Source of the DNA: Flemingiibacterium sp045636265 | GTDB lineage: Bacteria > Bacillota > Clostridia > Oscillospirales > CAG-272 | Length of the DNA: 27,410 nt | Assembly (NCBI GenBank): GCA_045636265.1 | Contig: JAZTXD010000094.1 | Span: 1-27,410, forward strand | Direction of reading: 5' to 3' | Made by a program: the position numbers and the translations under genes | Notes under the pieces: model-generated | Databases searched by the model: none | Told to the model about the DNA's origin: nothing | The model's input: only the letters and a program-made list of their open reading frames with translations | Shown here: positions 6,612 to 15,279 of the stretch, in pieces | How the letters are laid out: each line of letters starts with the position of its first letter | How positions within the stretch are numbered: position 1 is the first letter of the stretch

Positions 6612-8771
6612 ATGGATAAGAAATTAGAAGTAAAAAATCTTCAGATATCCTTCCGTACCCAGGGTGGTATTCTGAAAGCCGTTCGTAATATATCTTTTGA
6701 TTTGTACAAGGGAGAAACGCTCGCAATCGTTGGCGAATCCGGTTCCGGTAAATCCGTAACCAGTAAAGCCATTATGGGTATCCTTGCGGGAAACTCTATT
6801 GTCGAGGGCGGTGAGATCCGTTATGACGGTCAGGATCTTCTGAAAATTTCCGAAGATGACTTCCACAAGCTCCGCGGCGACAAGGTAGCCATGATCTTCC
6901 AGGATCCTATGTCAAGCCTTAACCCTATCATGCGTGTCGGTCAGCAGTTGACCGAGGCAATGATTCTTAAGGCTAAAACCGGTAAGAAAAACGCCAGAAA
7001 CTCATTCAATACAATGCTCAAAAAGCTTGGTGACAGCATAAACGAGGCAGCCACCGCAGCAGGCATGACTGCCGACTCTGCAAATGAAATGGGTGGAGTT
7101 ACCGAGAAGCTCGCAAAATTTGATGCATTCTGCGTTGAGGCGACCAAAATCGAGCGTGAATTCAACGAAGCATACGGAAACGCTATGCAGCTTGACGTTG
7201 ACATTGAAAACGCACTTCTCATGATTGAGAAAAAGAAGAATTTTGACCTCACCGCAGAACTCAAGAAGTTTAAAAAGCTGCTCACGCTCTCGTTCAATGA
7301 GTATATCATCAAAAAAGATGAAAAATCCGATGCTGCTGTAGCAGAGCTTAACGCCCTCATTTCCCAGGGCAAAAAGGTTGACCACGCAAAAGCAGCGGAC
7401 GAGCTTCGCAAGATGCACGAGCTTGTAAAAGAAGCTCTTGCAATGGAAAAACCAAACTTCTTCACCCTCGGATACTATATCACAGCAAAGCCTTCTGATC
7501 TTAAGTGGACCTCAGTTCATGAGATGAACATCCTTACGCGTGAGTTTTTGGATAAGGACTTCATGCTCGACTTCATCGCAATGTCTGAAAAGGGCGTGTT
7601 ACATTCCCATAATAAGTCTATTGAGAAAAAGAAGCAGTGTATCCCCGAGCTTCAGAGCGCACTTGATTATTTCAAGTCCGGAAATATTGAAGAAGCAAAG
7701 GCAAAGGATATCCAGAAGCATTTAAGCGAAAAAGTACTCGGAGCAATAGACCGTTTGAATGTAAAAAAGGAAAGCATTGAGTACGTTTTCCCGTCTGCGC
7801 TTGAGAATTCTATCCGTGAATACTTTGCCGGCGCAAAGAGAAACCCCATCGAAGAAAAGAAATATCTCAAAAACAAAGCAAAATACGATGCAGCTTGCGC
7901 TAAAGGACAGACTCCCGATTGGGTACTCGCTCCGCAGGTTGTAATCGATCTTGATCTTAAGCTTAGCAATATATGTCTTGTTCTTGAAAATCTTCTTAAC
8001 CACTATAACGAGAATATTGAGCATACCGCAGAATTTAATGCCAACGCTCATGTTCTGGAGATCATTGACTTCCTCAAGGATCAGGCATCCAAGCTGGTTG
8101 TTAAGATGAACAAGAGAATCGCAAAGGCAAAGGCTATCAAGCTCATGGAGGAAGTCGGTATCCCCGAGCCCACCACACGCTTTAATCAGTATCCCTTTGA
8201 ATTCTCCGGCGGTATGAGACAGCGTATCGTTATCGCTATTGCCCTTTCCGCAAACCCCGACATTCTCATATGCGATGAGCCTACCACAGCTCTCGACGTT
8301 ACCATTCAGGCGCAAATACTTGAGCTTATCAATGTCATCAAGAAAGATAGAAATCTCTCGGTTATCTTTATCACACACAACATGGGCGTCGTTGCAAACA
8401 TGGCCGACAGAATCGCAGTTATGTACGCCGGCAAGATTGTGGAATACGGCACAGCAGAAGAAATCTTCTACGAGCCTGCACATCCCTACACATGGGCACT
8501 GCTCAGCAGTATGCCCGACCTTCATACAACAGAGAAACTTGAGTCTATCCCCGGCACTCCGCCTAATATGATTTATCCTCCTAAGGGAGATGCTTTCGCG
8601 GCGAGAAACAAATATGCGCTTGAGATCGACTTTGAAATCGAGCCGCCTCTGTTTGAGGTCACCCCCACCCATCATGCAGCAACATGGCTCCTGCATCCCA
8701 ACGCTCCGAAGGTTGAAATGCCTGAGCTTATTCGGAACCGCATTGAACGCTTGAAGAAGGAGAGAGAATAA
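6612..8771 (+). CDS. oppD: Oligopeptide ABC transporter ATPase OppD with about 370-residue insertion
   Basis: Cytoplasmic ATPase subunit that powers peptide import. Walker A is GESGSGKS (41-48), Q-loop Gln97, signature SGGMRQR (532-538), Walker B ending Asp555-Glu556 and switch His589. The C-terminal oligopeptide/dipeptide region (AHPYTWALLSSMPDL ... GTPPN) is present. The family is usually 320-350 residues; this one is 719. Q-loop to signature normally spans about 65 residues but here spans about 435, so about 370 residues (about 120-495) are inserted in the helical subdomain that contacts the permease loop. The insert is Lys/Glu/Ala-rich with alternating hydrophobics, suggesting helical bundles or coiled coil; no motif was recognised. 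All catalytic motifs are intact and the frame is unbroken, so this is a real fusion or expansion, not a frameshift. The C-terminal region lacks the usual Cys cluster (CxxRC) seen in many OppD/DppD proteins. Confidence 0.93.
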   Translation: MDKKLEVKNLQISFRTQGGILKAVRNISFDLYKGETLAIVGESGSGKSVTSKAIMGILAGNSIVEGGEIRYDGQDLLKISEDDFHKLRGDKVAMIFQDPMSSLNPIMRVGQQLTEAMILKAKTGKKNARNSFNTMLKKLGDSINEAATAAGMTADSANEMGGVTEKLAKFDAFCVEATKIEREFNEAYGNAMQLDVDIENALLMIEKKKNFDLTAELKKFKKLLTLSFNEYIIKKDEKSDAAVAELNALISQGKKVDHAKAADELRKMHELVKEALAMEKPNFFTLGYYITAKPSDLKWTSVHEMNILTREFLDKDFMLDFIAMSEKGVLHSHNKSIEKKKQCIPELQSALDYFKSGNIEEAKAKDIQKHLSEKVLGAIDRLNVKKESIEYVFPSALENSIREYFAGAKRNPIEEKKYLKNKAKYDAACAKGQTPDWVLAPQVVIDLDLKLSNICLVLENLLNHYNENIEHTAEFNANAHVLEIIDFLKDQASKLVVKMNKRIAKAKAIKLMEEVGIPEPTTRFNQYPFEFSGGMRQRIVIAIALSANPDILICDEPTTALDVTIQAQILELINVIKKDRNLSVIFITHNMGVVANMADRIAVMYAGKIVEYGTAEEIFYEPAHPYTWALLSSMPDLHTTEKLESIPGTPPNMIYPPKGDAFAARNKYALEIDFEIEPPLFEVTPTHHAATWLLHPNAPKVEMPELIRNRIERLKKERE

Positions 8772-8772
8772 T

Positions 8773-9864
8773 ATGTCATCAAACGATACAAAGAAAGTTC
8801 TGTTAAGTGTTAAAAATCTCTGTCAGTACTTCAAGCTCGGAAAGCGTGAACTTAAAGCAGTTGACAACGTAAGCTTTGATATCTACAAGGGCGAAGTTTT
8901 CGGTCTTGTTGGTGAATCAGGATGCGGAAAAACAACCACCGGTCGTTCTATCATTCGTCTTTATGATATTACAGGCGGTTCCGTATACTACAAAGGTGAG
9001 CGCATCTGCGCAGGTACACGCAGCTATAAGGATGCAATCAAAAAAGCGAAGAAAGATTTCAAAGAAGGTAATCTCAATAAAACTGAATTTGACAAGATAA
9101 TTGCCGATAACAAAGCCGAAATCAAATCTGCTATTGCCGATCACAAAAAATGGTCACGTACAAAGGGACAGAATAAGCTTACTAACGAGATTCAGATGAT
9201 CTTCCAGGATCCTATCGCTTCCCTTGACCCCCGAATGACCGTACGCGATATCATTGCCGAAGGTTTGGTTATCCGAGGCATAAAAGACAAGAAGTATATT
9301 GACGAGCAGGTTTACAAGATTTTGGAAACTGTTGGACTTGTGCAAGAGCATGCTTCACGTTACCCGCATGAATTCTCCGGCGGTCAGCGTCAGCGTATAG
9401 GAATTGCACGTGCCGTTGTCATGAATCCGGAACTCATCATCGCAGACGAGCCTATCTCCGCGCTTGACGTTTCCATTCAGGCACAGGTTATTAATCTGCT
9501 TAATGACCTCAGCCAGAAAATGGGTCTGACAATTATGTTCATCGCCCATGACCTTGCGGTGGTGAAATACTTCTCTACTCGAATCGCAGTTATGTATTTC
9601 GGTAAAATTGTAGAACTTGGAACAAGTGATGAGCTTTTCGCCCATCCCTTCCACCCGTATACACGTTCCCTTCTCTCTGCAATTCCTCTTCCGGACCCAA
9701 TCACAGAGAAGAATCGCACCAGAATTGTGTACAATCCTATGCTTGACCATGATTATTCCAAGGAAGCCCCCACAATGCATGAGGTTTATCCCGGTCACTT
9801 CGTTCTCTGCAACACCGAAGAGTTCGAAAAGTACCAGAAGGAATACGAAGGCTCTGCAAAATGA
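8773..9864 (+). CDS. oppF: Oligopeptide ABC transporter ATPase OppF
   Basis: Partner ATPase of OppD, 363 residues (usual 310-330). Walker A is GESGCGKT (47-54), Q-loop Gln145, signature SGGQRQR (202-208), Walker B LIIADEP (221-227, Glu226) and His259. The C-terminal HPFHPYTRSLLSAIPLPDP is typical of OppF. An extra, highly charged stretch of about 55 residues (80-137, Lys-rich) sits between Walker A and the Q-loop, at a different place from the OppD insertion. It starts one base after the oppD stop, with AAGGAGAG at the end of oppD as ribosome site, and its last four bases overlap the next gene (ATGA). Confidence 0.95.
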   Translation: MSSNDTKKVLLSVKNLCQYFKLGKRELKAVDNVSFDIYKGEVFGLVGESGCGKTTTGRSIIRLYDITGGSVYYKGERICAGTRSYKDAIKKAKKDFKEGNLNKTEFDKIIADNKAEIKSAIADHKKWSRTKGQNKLTNEIQMIFQDPIASLDPRMTVRDIIAEGLVIRGIKDKKYIDEQVYKILETVGLVQEHASRYPHEFSGGQRQRIGIARAVVMNPELIIADEPISALDVSIQAQVINLLNDLSQKMGLTIMFIAHDLAVVKYFSTRIAVMYFGKIVELGTSDELFAHPFHPYTRSLLSAIPLPDPITEKNRTRIVYNPMLDHDYSKEAPTMHEVYPGHFVLCNTEEFEKYQKEYEGSAK

Positions 9865-10250
9865 AGAAACTTTGGAAATACGTAATCACTCTTGCTATCG
9901 GCTTCTTTATCGTGGGGATGATAATCTGGTCAAAGGATATCTTCACGCAAACAAGTCCCCAAGTGATCTTCCACATTTTAACAGATGCGTTTTTTGTGGC
10001 AGGCGTTGTGATTACAGGTGCCGGTCTGTTAGTGTTCTCCAGCAATGAGGGAACATTTGATATGCTGATATACGGCATGGATTCATTCTTTGATTTTTTC
10101 AGAAAGAAAAGTACAAAAAAGTATCCGACCTTCTATGATTACAGGCTAAGTAAGGCGGATAAGAAAATCCGTTTTGGATTTCTCGTTTTTTCGGGACTGT
10201 TCTTTCTTGCTCTGGCAGGTATTATGTACCTTATGTACAGAAAATACTAA
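9861..10250 (+). CDS. Small membrane protein, DUF3899-like
   Basis: A 129-residue protein of unknown function. Two membrane segments lie near the N-terminus (about 5-23 and 34-57) and one at the C-terminus (about 100-122), with a basic cytoplasmic loop between (FRKKSTKKYPTFYDYRLSKADKK). The pattern of an N-terminal hairpin, a SNEGTFD motif and YxTFYDY before the last helix resembles the DUF3899 family of Clostridia, from memory rather than from a search. It overlaps oppF by four bases, so it belongs to the opp operon and may help assemble or stabilise the transporter. A strong terminator follows at once. Confidence 0.75.
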   Translation: MKKLWKYVITLAIGFFIVGMIIWSKDIFTQTSPQVIFHILTDAFFVAGVVITGAGLLVFSSNEGTFDMLIYGMDSFFDFFRKKSTKKYPTFYDYRLSKADKKIRFGFLVFSGLFFLALAGIMYLMYRKY

Positions 10251-10260
10251 AATGCAATCT

Positions 10261-10287
10261 AAAAAACCACCCTTAAGGGTGGTTTTT
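10261..10287. terminator. Bidirectional terminator, opp operon / nadE
   Basis: A perfect palindrome centred on TTAA (AACCACCCTTAAGGGTGGTT) is flanked by A-runs on the left and a T5 run on the right. It serves the converging DUF3899 gene (plus) and nadE (minus). Confidence 0.9.
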
Positions 10288-10304
10288 ATGTTACTGTGAA
10301 ATGA

Positions 10305-11048
10305 TTATGCTTTAACTTCGATTTGGGCATCAAAAGCAGGCATTAAACGGAGTTTGAAAAGATTGGCGCTGTGTTTTCTGTCTATAAGCTCTTTTTTAGC
10401 CTTGTCTTTGATAGCTCCGGTGCGGATATACTTATCAAGCTCGGCATAGGTAAATCCGAGATTCTCCTCATCGGTTTTACCTGAAAGTCCGTCAATCGGA
10501 ACCTTCTCAACAAGCTCCGCAGGCAGTCCAAGCAAATGGCCGACTTCTTTGACTTCCGTTACCGTTAAACTGCTGAGCGGCGAGAAATCGCCCACAGAAT
10601 CGCCGTAACGTGTGGAATATCCCACCCAATCTTCAGAAAGATTGCACGTGTTGCATACACGGCCGTTGCAGCTTTGTGATATCGCATAAAGTACAGACAT
10701 TCTTATTCTCGGCGGAAGATTTTGCTTTGTCTGGGCTGTAACTTCAATCTCCCCCGGCATTTCACCGATAACTGCATCCACGGCATTTTTTATATTTACA
10801 ACGTAGTGACGAATCCCAAGGTGATTTACAAGCATGTATGCCTTATCAATATCATGCTGTTCTCCCTGCGGCATCAAAACTCCGATAACGCGGTCTTTGC
10901 CGAGTGCCTCTACGCATAGAGCCGACGCAATAGAACTGTCCTTGCCGCCTGAAATACCAACAACCGCATTACAGCCTTTACCGTTATTTTCAAAAAAATC
11001 GCGTATCCATTCAACACATTCGTTTTTTATTTTTTCTACATCAAACAT
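10305..11048 (-). CDS. nadE: NH3-dependent NAD+ synthetase
   Basis: Last step of NAD synthesis: amidation of deamido-NAD using ATP and ammonia, in the cytoplasm. The 247 residues form the synthetase domain only, with no N-terminal nitrilase-like glutaminase domain, so ammonia is the expected nitrogen donor. The PP-loop ATP pyrophosphatase motif SGGKDSS is at 33-39. Also seen are NLSEDWVGYSTRYGDSVGDFSPL (136-158) and GLSGKTDEENLGFTY (187-201), typical for the family. The start at 11048 has GGAGG about 11 bases upstream. Only 26 bases separate it from the aminoglycoside-acetyltransferase-like gene upstream, so it is probably the last gene of a minus-strand operon, ended by the palindrome at 10261-10287. 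Confidence 0.95.
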   Translation of the reverse strand: MFDVEKIKNECVEWIRDFFENNGKGCNAVVGISGGKDSSIASALCVEALGKDRVIGVLMPQGEQHDIDKAYMLVNHLGIRHYVVNIKNAVDAVIGEMPGEIEVTAQTKQNLPPRIRMSVLYAISQSCNGRVCNTCNLSEDWVGYSTRYGDSVGDFSPLSSLTVTEVKEVGHLLGLPAELVEKVPIDGLSGKTDEENLGFTYAELDKYIRTGAIKDKAKKELIDRKHSANLFKLRLMPAFDAQIEVKA

Positions 11049-11074
11049 AATAATCTATTTCCTCCGCATTTAAG

Positions 11075-11935
11075 TTATTTGCCGCTATCGAGCATAATCT
11101 CACGGGCTTTGCGAAGCCATGCGTACACGTCATGGCGCTCGTCATTGTAGCTCTTGTTATAATCAAGGATATACTCTTCCCTGACGTTTGCCATAGCGTC
11201 AATGCACGCATCCACGAAGTCGCGGCAGGATACGCAGGTCAATACAGCGTCGCCGCACGTTGTATCCGTAACAAGTCCTTGCACGGTCATCGCCGCGGTA
11301 AGCGGTGCGCTCTCAATGCACGGCCACACGCCGGACTTTCCGCCGTACAGCCATACATGCTCGCGCATTTTCGCATGCTCCGCCGAGTCGCCAATTTTAT
11401 CGAGCACGCTGTTCACGTAAACATACTCCGCATAGTGGCGGAATGTGCACGACTCCATGTTAACACCAATCATTATCGCCTTGGTGTTCTTTTCATACAT
11501 CTTCTCCCACGGTGAATCCGCGGCAAACGGAGTGTCGCCGAAAATACCGATACGCTTTCCCGTAATGCCGTGCGTTTCGGTGAAGAATTTCGCATCCTTG
11601 CCTATCGCTGCCACGGAGTGAGTCGCCTGGTCGCTTCGAAGCGCGCCCTCTCGCTTTCTGAAAACGTTGGTTATGTATCCCACGTCAGAATCCGCGTCCA
11701 TATGCCAGTTCTTGTAGACATGTTCCCAGTCACGCTGACACAGCGTCGGGAATATGAGCGTTCCCTCGCACAGCGCATCAAGCAGACCGTCGATAACGGC
11801 ATCCGCGCCGCCCTCAACATATCCGAGGCTTTTAAGTGAAGAATGAACAATAACGCTGTCGTCGGGGCGCACGCCCAGCCGCTTTACTGCGGCAGTTATA
11901 TCACTTCTCGTTACGTTAGTCATGTCAGCACCCAT
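11075..11935 (-). CDS. AAC(3)-family N-acetyltransferase (YokD-like)
   Basis: Member of the aminoglycoside 3-N-acetyltransferase fold family (Antibiotic_NAT), 286 residues, the usual size. Motifs: VHSSLKSLG near the N-terminus (30-38), which helps bind acetyl-CoA, LIFPTL (60-65), ATHSVAAIG with His106, and the later ESCTFRHYAEY (161-171), which corresponds to the NTxxHxAE-type segment. Many Clostridia carry chromosomal members with no shown resistance activity, so the substrate should be left open. The called ATG (11935) is four bases past the stop of the upstream hydrolase and has no good ribosome site; a second ATG at 11923 with GGGTG before it is an alternative start. Translational coupling with the upstream gene is likely. 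Confidence 0.88.
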   Translation of the reverse strand: MGADMTNVTRSDITAAVKRLGVRPDDSVIVHSSLKSLGYVEGGADAVIDGLLDALCEGTLIFPTLCQRDWEHVYKNWHMDADSDVGYITNVFRKREGALRSDQATHSVAAIGKDAKFFTETHGITGKRIGIFGDTPFAADSPWEKMYEKNTKAIMIGVNMESCTFRHYAEYVYVNSVLDKIGDSAEHAKMREHVWLYGGKSGVWPCIESAPLTAAMTVQGLVTDTTCGDAVLTCVSCRDFVDACIDAMANVREEYILDYNKSYNDERHDVYAWLRKAREIMLDSGK

Positions 11936-11939
11936 GTGT

Positions 11940-13835
11940 TTATTTGTCGAGTCTGAACATGGAATATCCCACGATTTCGGGAAGCGTTATTTGTGTATAT
12001 TCGCCGTCAAGCTTAAACTCAACCGGGCTTTCTTCGGGAAGCAGAACCGCATTTTTGAAGTTGCCTCGAACACGTATCTTTCTTCCCTCCGGGAGAATGC
12101 CATGCTCCTCGATAACGTCAACAAGTCCGCGAACCTCGGGATATGTAACCTTGATGTGAAGAAGCGTGTAATCGTCAGTACCGGTGAGTGTTGCACGTGA
12201 GGTGCTGGGAAGCTCTCTTGCATCTATAAACGGATCGGTTATACACTCGCGCATAAAATCCTCAACAATATCGCGGTGTGCCTTGTATCCGCTGTTGTAG
12301 TACGCCTCGAAGATGTCAAACGAAACATGGCGCCATCTGCCGCGCTGTGCAACCGCCGCAAACTCGGTTTCGCACTTCGGGGGAGTATAGAAAAATCCGT
12401 GCTTGCCGTCCCAATGCTTTGTGAAGTATGGCTTTATATACTTTGCAACCACGTTCTCCTCGGCGGTTTTAATGAATGTGCCCGTGTTGTACATGGCGTA
12501 TATGCGCTCTCTGTCGGGATACTTGAAGTAGGACGTTTTGGTGTCGTCAATTCCGCAGAACTCAAGGAAGTCCCAATACTTTCCGGGAACAAAGTTAAGG
12601 TCACGGTCAAGCAAGCTCTCGCCTGCGGAAAGCACCGCGTGGCGCTCGTCTGCCATATATTCTTCAAGCTTATTCTTTATCTTCTCGGTCATGCGAGTCT
12701 TGTCAGGAATGATAATCAGCTTGTACGGCGAAAAATCCATGCTCTCGTCAATGACGTCGAAGTTATACTTAAGCTCTCCGAGCATTCTCGCCGCGGCATC
12801 GTATGTGCGACGATATTCGTCGGTGAAGTTGCGAAGGACTGCCACTTCTTTAATATAATGTGCCGGATCGATCCACGGCTCATACGCTTTGATCTTGGCG
12901 TAAATGTCGCCGATCATATCGTAAAGCTCGGTGTCAAGCACTCCCTTGGGATTAAAGTGGTCGCCCACGGAAACCTGCGAATTGTGTGTCAGCGCATCGA
13001 AGAAATCGTTCTCGAGCGATGCCTTACTGCGATATCCGCCAAAGTCGCCCCACGAGCACTGGAAACGGCCCGTCATATACGTTGTCTGCTCATACTGATT
13101 GCGTACATACGCCGTAACAGAGGAGAATTTATCATATCCCCAGCCGCCGCACGGCAGACATTCAACCTCGCCGTGAGTCTTCGCAAACGGCTCGTCAAAA
13201 CCGTTTGTATAAACGTACTTATCCCCCGGAACGAGCGCTCTGACCTTCTTGGCAAACTCTCTTGTTGAGCGGTAGGAGAAATCGTAAACCGCTTTTGGAT
13301 CGTTTATGTCAATTCCCTCTTCAAGCATAAGCTTTGTACAAGTAGGACAGTAGCAGGGATATGTGATTACGTTATCAAGGAAAAATCCGCAAATATCGTA
13401 TTCGAGCACTTCTTTGAGGATAGAAAGAATATAGTCGGTATGCGGTGTGTTAAAGCACTGTGTACGGAAGAAATTGCCCGTTCTGTCGCCGGAAATGATC
13501 TGCCCGTCCGCATTTATTCTGCACCACTCGGGGTGACGGTTGTACACCTCGTGGCTGAGTCCCGTGCTGACGTATCCCACAACGCGAATTCCCTCTTTTC
13601 GGCATGCCTTCACCATTTCACCGAAGAGGTCAATCTCAAGTCCCGGATACTTCACGCCAACCTTTGTGGGATAATACGCAAAGCCCATGTTGCACATAGC
13701 TGTGGCGTTGATAATGCCGACATTGGCATTCTTGAGTGTCTTTGCAAAACGCTCTGCGTCAAAGTCGCACGCCATATCGTCAATGCCGGGACATGTGTGA
13801 AAGTCAAAGTGTACCGCTCTTTTAAGTTTTTCCAT
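11940..13835 (-). CDS. Putative glycoside hydrolase, GHL6-type TIM barrel with trimerisation-like domain
   Basis: A 631-residue protein without a signal peptide, so probably cytoplasmic. Residues about 1-325 look like an (alpha/beta)8 barrel of the hypothetical glycosyl hydrolase family GHL6 (related to alpha-L-fucosidase and GH42-like enzymes): HFDFHTCPGI at the start, a strand with GFFLDNVITYP (150-160; Asp154 is a candidate catalytic acid) directly followed by a CxCxxC cluster (Cys161, 163, 166) characteristic of this group, and SWGDFGG (261-267). Residues about 330-530 resemble the beta-galactosidase trimerisation (GATase-like) domain, and the last 80 or so residues form a beta-sandwich. 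Start: ATG 13835 with AGAGGTG six bases upstream. Substrate unknown; an alpha-fucosidase or beta-galactosidase-like role is possible but unproven. It sits between cyuA (64 bases upstream) and the acetyltransferase. Confidence 0.75.
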   Translation of the reverse strand: MEKLKRAVHFDFHTCPGIDDMACDFDAERFAKTLKNANVGIINATAMCNMGFAYYPTKVGVKYPGLEIDLFGEMVKACRKEGIRVVGYVSTGLSHEVYNRHPEWCRINADGQIISGDRTGNFFRTQCFNTPHTDYILSILKEVLEYDICGFFLDNVITYPCYCPTCTKLMLEEGIDINDPKAVYDFSYRSTREFAKKVRALVPGDKYVYTNGFDEPFAKTHGEVECLPCGGWGYDKFSSVTAYVRNQYEQTTYMTGRFQCSWGDFGGYRSKASLENDFFDALTHNSQVSVGDHFNPKGVLDTELYDMIGDIYAKIKAYEPWIDPAHYIKEVAVLRNFTDEYRRTYDAAARMLGELKYNFDVIDESMDFSPYKLIIIPDKTRMTEKIKNKLEEYMADERHAVLSAGESLLDRDLNFVPGKYWDFLEFCGIDDTKTSYFKYPDRERIYAMYNTGTFIKTAEENVVAKYIKPYFTKHWDGKHGFFYTPPKCETEFAAVAQRGRWRHVSFDIFEAYYNSGYKAHRDIVEDFMRECITDPFIDARELPSTSRATLTGTDDYTLLHIKVTYPEVRGLVDVIEEHGILPEGRKIRVRGNFKNAVLLPEESPVEFKLDGEYTQITLPEIVGYSMFRLDK

Positions 13836-13899
13836 GTTGCACCTCTAAATTTTCAGCTGAATTTATATTATCGCACCAGAAGACATGCTCTTTGCCGTC

Positions 13900-15168
13900 T
13901 TATGACAGCATAATCTTAATAATCTCCGCATCAGTTTTTCTCATACCCTGTGCGGCAAGACGGCTGACATTGCGGATAGTATTTTCCACGCCCTTGCTTA
14001 CAATGCCGTCACCGCCAAAGAACTGGCTTCCCTCACGGAACATCTGCATGCCAAGAATACCCGCTTCCACCGCCGAAGCAATCTTCGCGGCACAGCTTGC
14101 CTTGGCGCCGTCGCATATGACTCCGGAATTGATTGCAAGAGCATTAACCACGGTATGTGCTACCTCGCGGAGCTTGCCCCCGTAAAGATAGGTTATACCT
14201 GCCGCCGCACCGCAGCCCGCGCTGATAACGCCGCAGTATGCACTGAGCGGACCGATACCGCTCTTTAGGTGCAATGTCACCAGATTGGACACCGCCAATG
14301 CCCGATATAGCTGCTCATCCGTAGCACCAAGCTCACGTGCATAGATAACTACCGGCACCGATGCGGTAATTCCCTGATTGCCGGAGCCTGAATTGATAAC
14401 CACCGGCTTTTCACATCCGCCCATGCGTGCATCGGAAGCCGCAGCAGCATAGGCTTTGGCACGGGTAATAACATCGTTTTCACGGGTTTTCAGAATAACT
14501 TGTCCGATACGCGCACCGTAGTTATTGCAAAGACCTTCTTCGGCAATATTCATATTACATTCGATCTGTCTGTCGAAGATATGTTTTACGTCCGAGATAT
14601 TCAGCTCATCTGCAAATTCCACGATTTGCTCCACGCTCAGCAGCTCTTTCTCCGATACGTTTTCGGCGGTACCGTTTTCCGTATTGCGGCTGTAGAGTGT
14701 CTTTCCGTCGCGCTCTATATGAACGATGTTGGTATGGTCCTCTGCAATACGGCAAGCCGCCTGATGCCCGCCGCCGGTCAGCGTGATGAAAATATCAAAC
14801 AGCGCACCGGATTCGGATTCTCTGACAGTGAACGCTGCCTGCTTCAAATACTCGGCTATTTTCACTTGCTCATCTTCGGTCACATTACTGATAACAAGCA
14901 GTTCCTTTTCGGGCTCCCCGGCTATAATACCTGCCGCGGCAGCCGCTTCAAGACCGTGAAGTCCGCCTGTATTTGGAACTATAACACTTTTCACGTTTTT
15001 GATTATATTTGCGCTGACGCAGATATCCACCGTTTCCGGTAAAACGCCAAGCTTACTTGCCGCCCAAGACGCCGCATATGCAACGGCGATCGGCTCGGTG
15101 CATCCCATAGCAGGCACCAGCTCACGCTCGAGCAAACGCACATATGCGTTGTATATATTCTGTTCCAT
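13900..15168 (-). CDS. cyuA: L-cysteine desulfidase (CyuA / UPF0597 family)
   Basis: Breaks L-cysteine down to pyruvate, ammonia and sulfide using a [4Fe-4S] cluster; related to the alpha chain of iron-sulfur L-serine dehydratases. From ATG 15168 the protein has 422 residues, normal for the family. Seen: GCTEP with Cys23, INSGSGNQG (258-266), and Cys312, Cys319, Cys352 and Cys359 in GPLSAYCGVISAGCG and ICDGAKASC, the likely cluster ligands together with Cys23. Start choice: a GTG at 15180 is in frame, but GGGGGA directly before ATG 15168 is a good ribosome site and lies inside the longer version. A clean sigma-A promoter stands about 35 bases upstream. The serine dehydratase alternative is less likely because the protein is a single chain of the UPF0597 type. 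Confidence 0.88.
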   Translation of the reverse strand: MEQNIYNAYVRLLERELVPAMGCTEPIAVAYAASWAASKLGVLPETVDICVSANIIKNVKSVIVPNTGGLHGLEAAAAAGIIAGEPEKELLVISNVTEDEQVKIAEYLKQAAFTVRESESGALFDIFITLTGGGHQAACRIAEDHTNIVHIERDGKTLYSRNTENGTAENVSEKELLSVEQIVEFADELNISDVKHIFDRQIECNMNIAEEGLCNNYGARIGQVILKTRENDVITRAKAYAAAASDARMGGCEKPVVINSGSGNQGITASVPVVIYARELGATDEQLYRALAVSNLVTLHLKSGIGPLSAYCGVISAGCGAAAGITYLYGGKLREVAHTVVNALAINSGVICDGAKASCAAKIASAVEAGILGMQMFREGSQFFGGDGIVSKGVENTIRNVSRLAAQGMRKTDAEIIKIMLS

Positions 15169-15203
15169 AAATTCCCCCACAATCTCAAAAATATCCTACA
15201 TAC

Positions 15204-15232
15204 AGTCTATCACAAACCTTACGTAAAGTCAA
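15204..15232 (-). promoter_or_regulatory. Sigma-A promoter for cyuA and the genes behind it
   Basis: On the minus strand TTGACT (15232-15227) and TAGACT (15209-15204) are 17 bases apart. Transcription would start near 15197, about 30 bases before the cyuA ATG. The next three minus-strand genes have gaps of 64, 4 and 26 bases and no comparable promoter, so this may drive cyuA through nadE. Confidence 0.65.
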
Positions 15233-15279
15233 GCAACATTTGTTATATCTTCGCGCCTTCCCTTCCGCATGCCGCCACC

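Noticed and set aside
7722..8696. 324-codon minus-strand frame inside oppD
   Set aside because: It is antisense to the OppD signature and Walker B region and has no domain or start signal of its own.
11075..11935. Aminoglycoside resistance gene
   Set aside because: The fold family is AAC(3), but housekeeping-like chromosomal members are common and nothing here (no mobile context, no close match recalled to a resistance allele) supports a resistance call.
12276..13268. 330-codon plus-strand frame opposite the GHL6 hydrolase
   Set aside because: It is a shadow of the hydrolase reading frame, with no ribosome site or motif.
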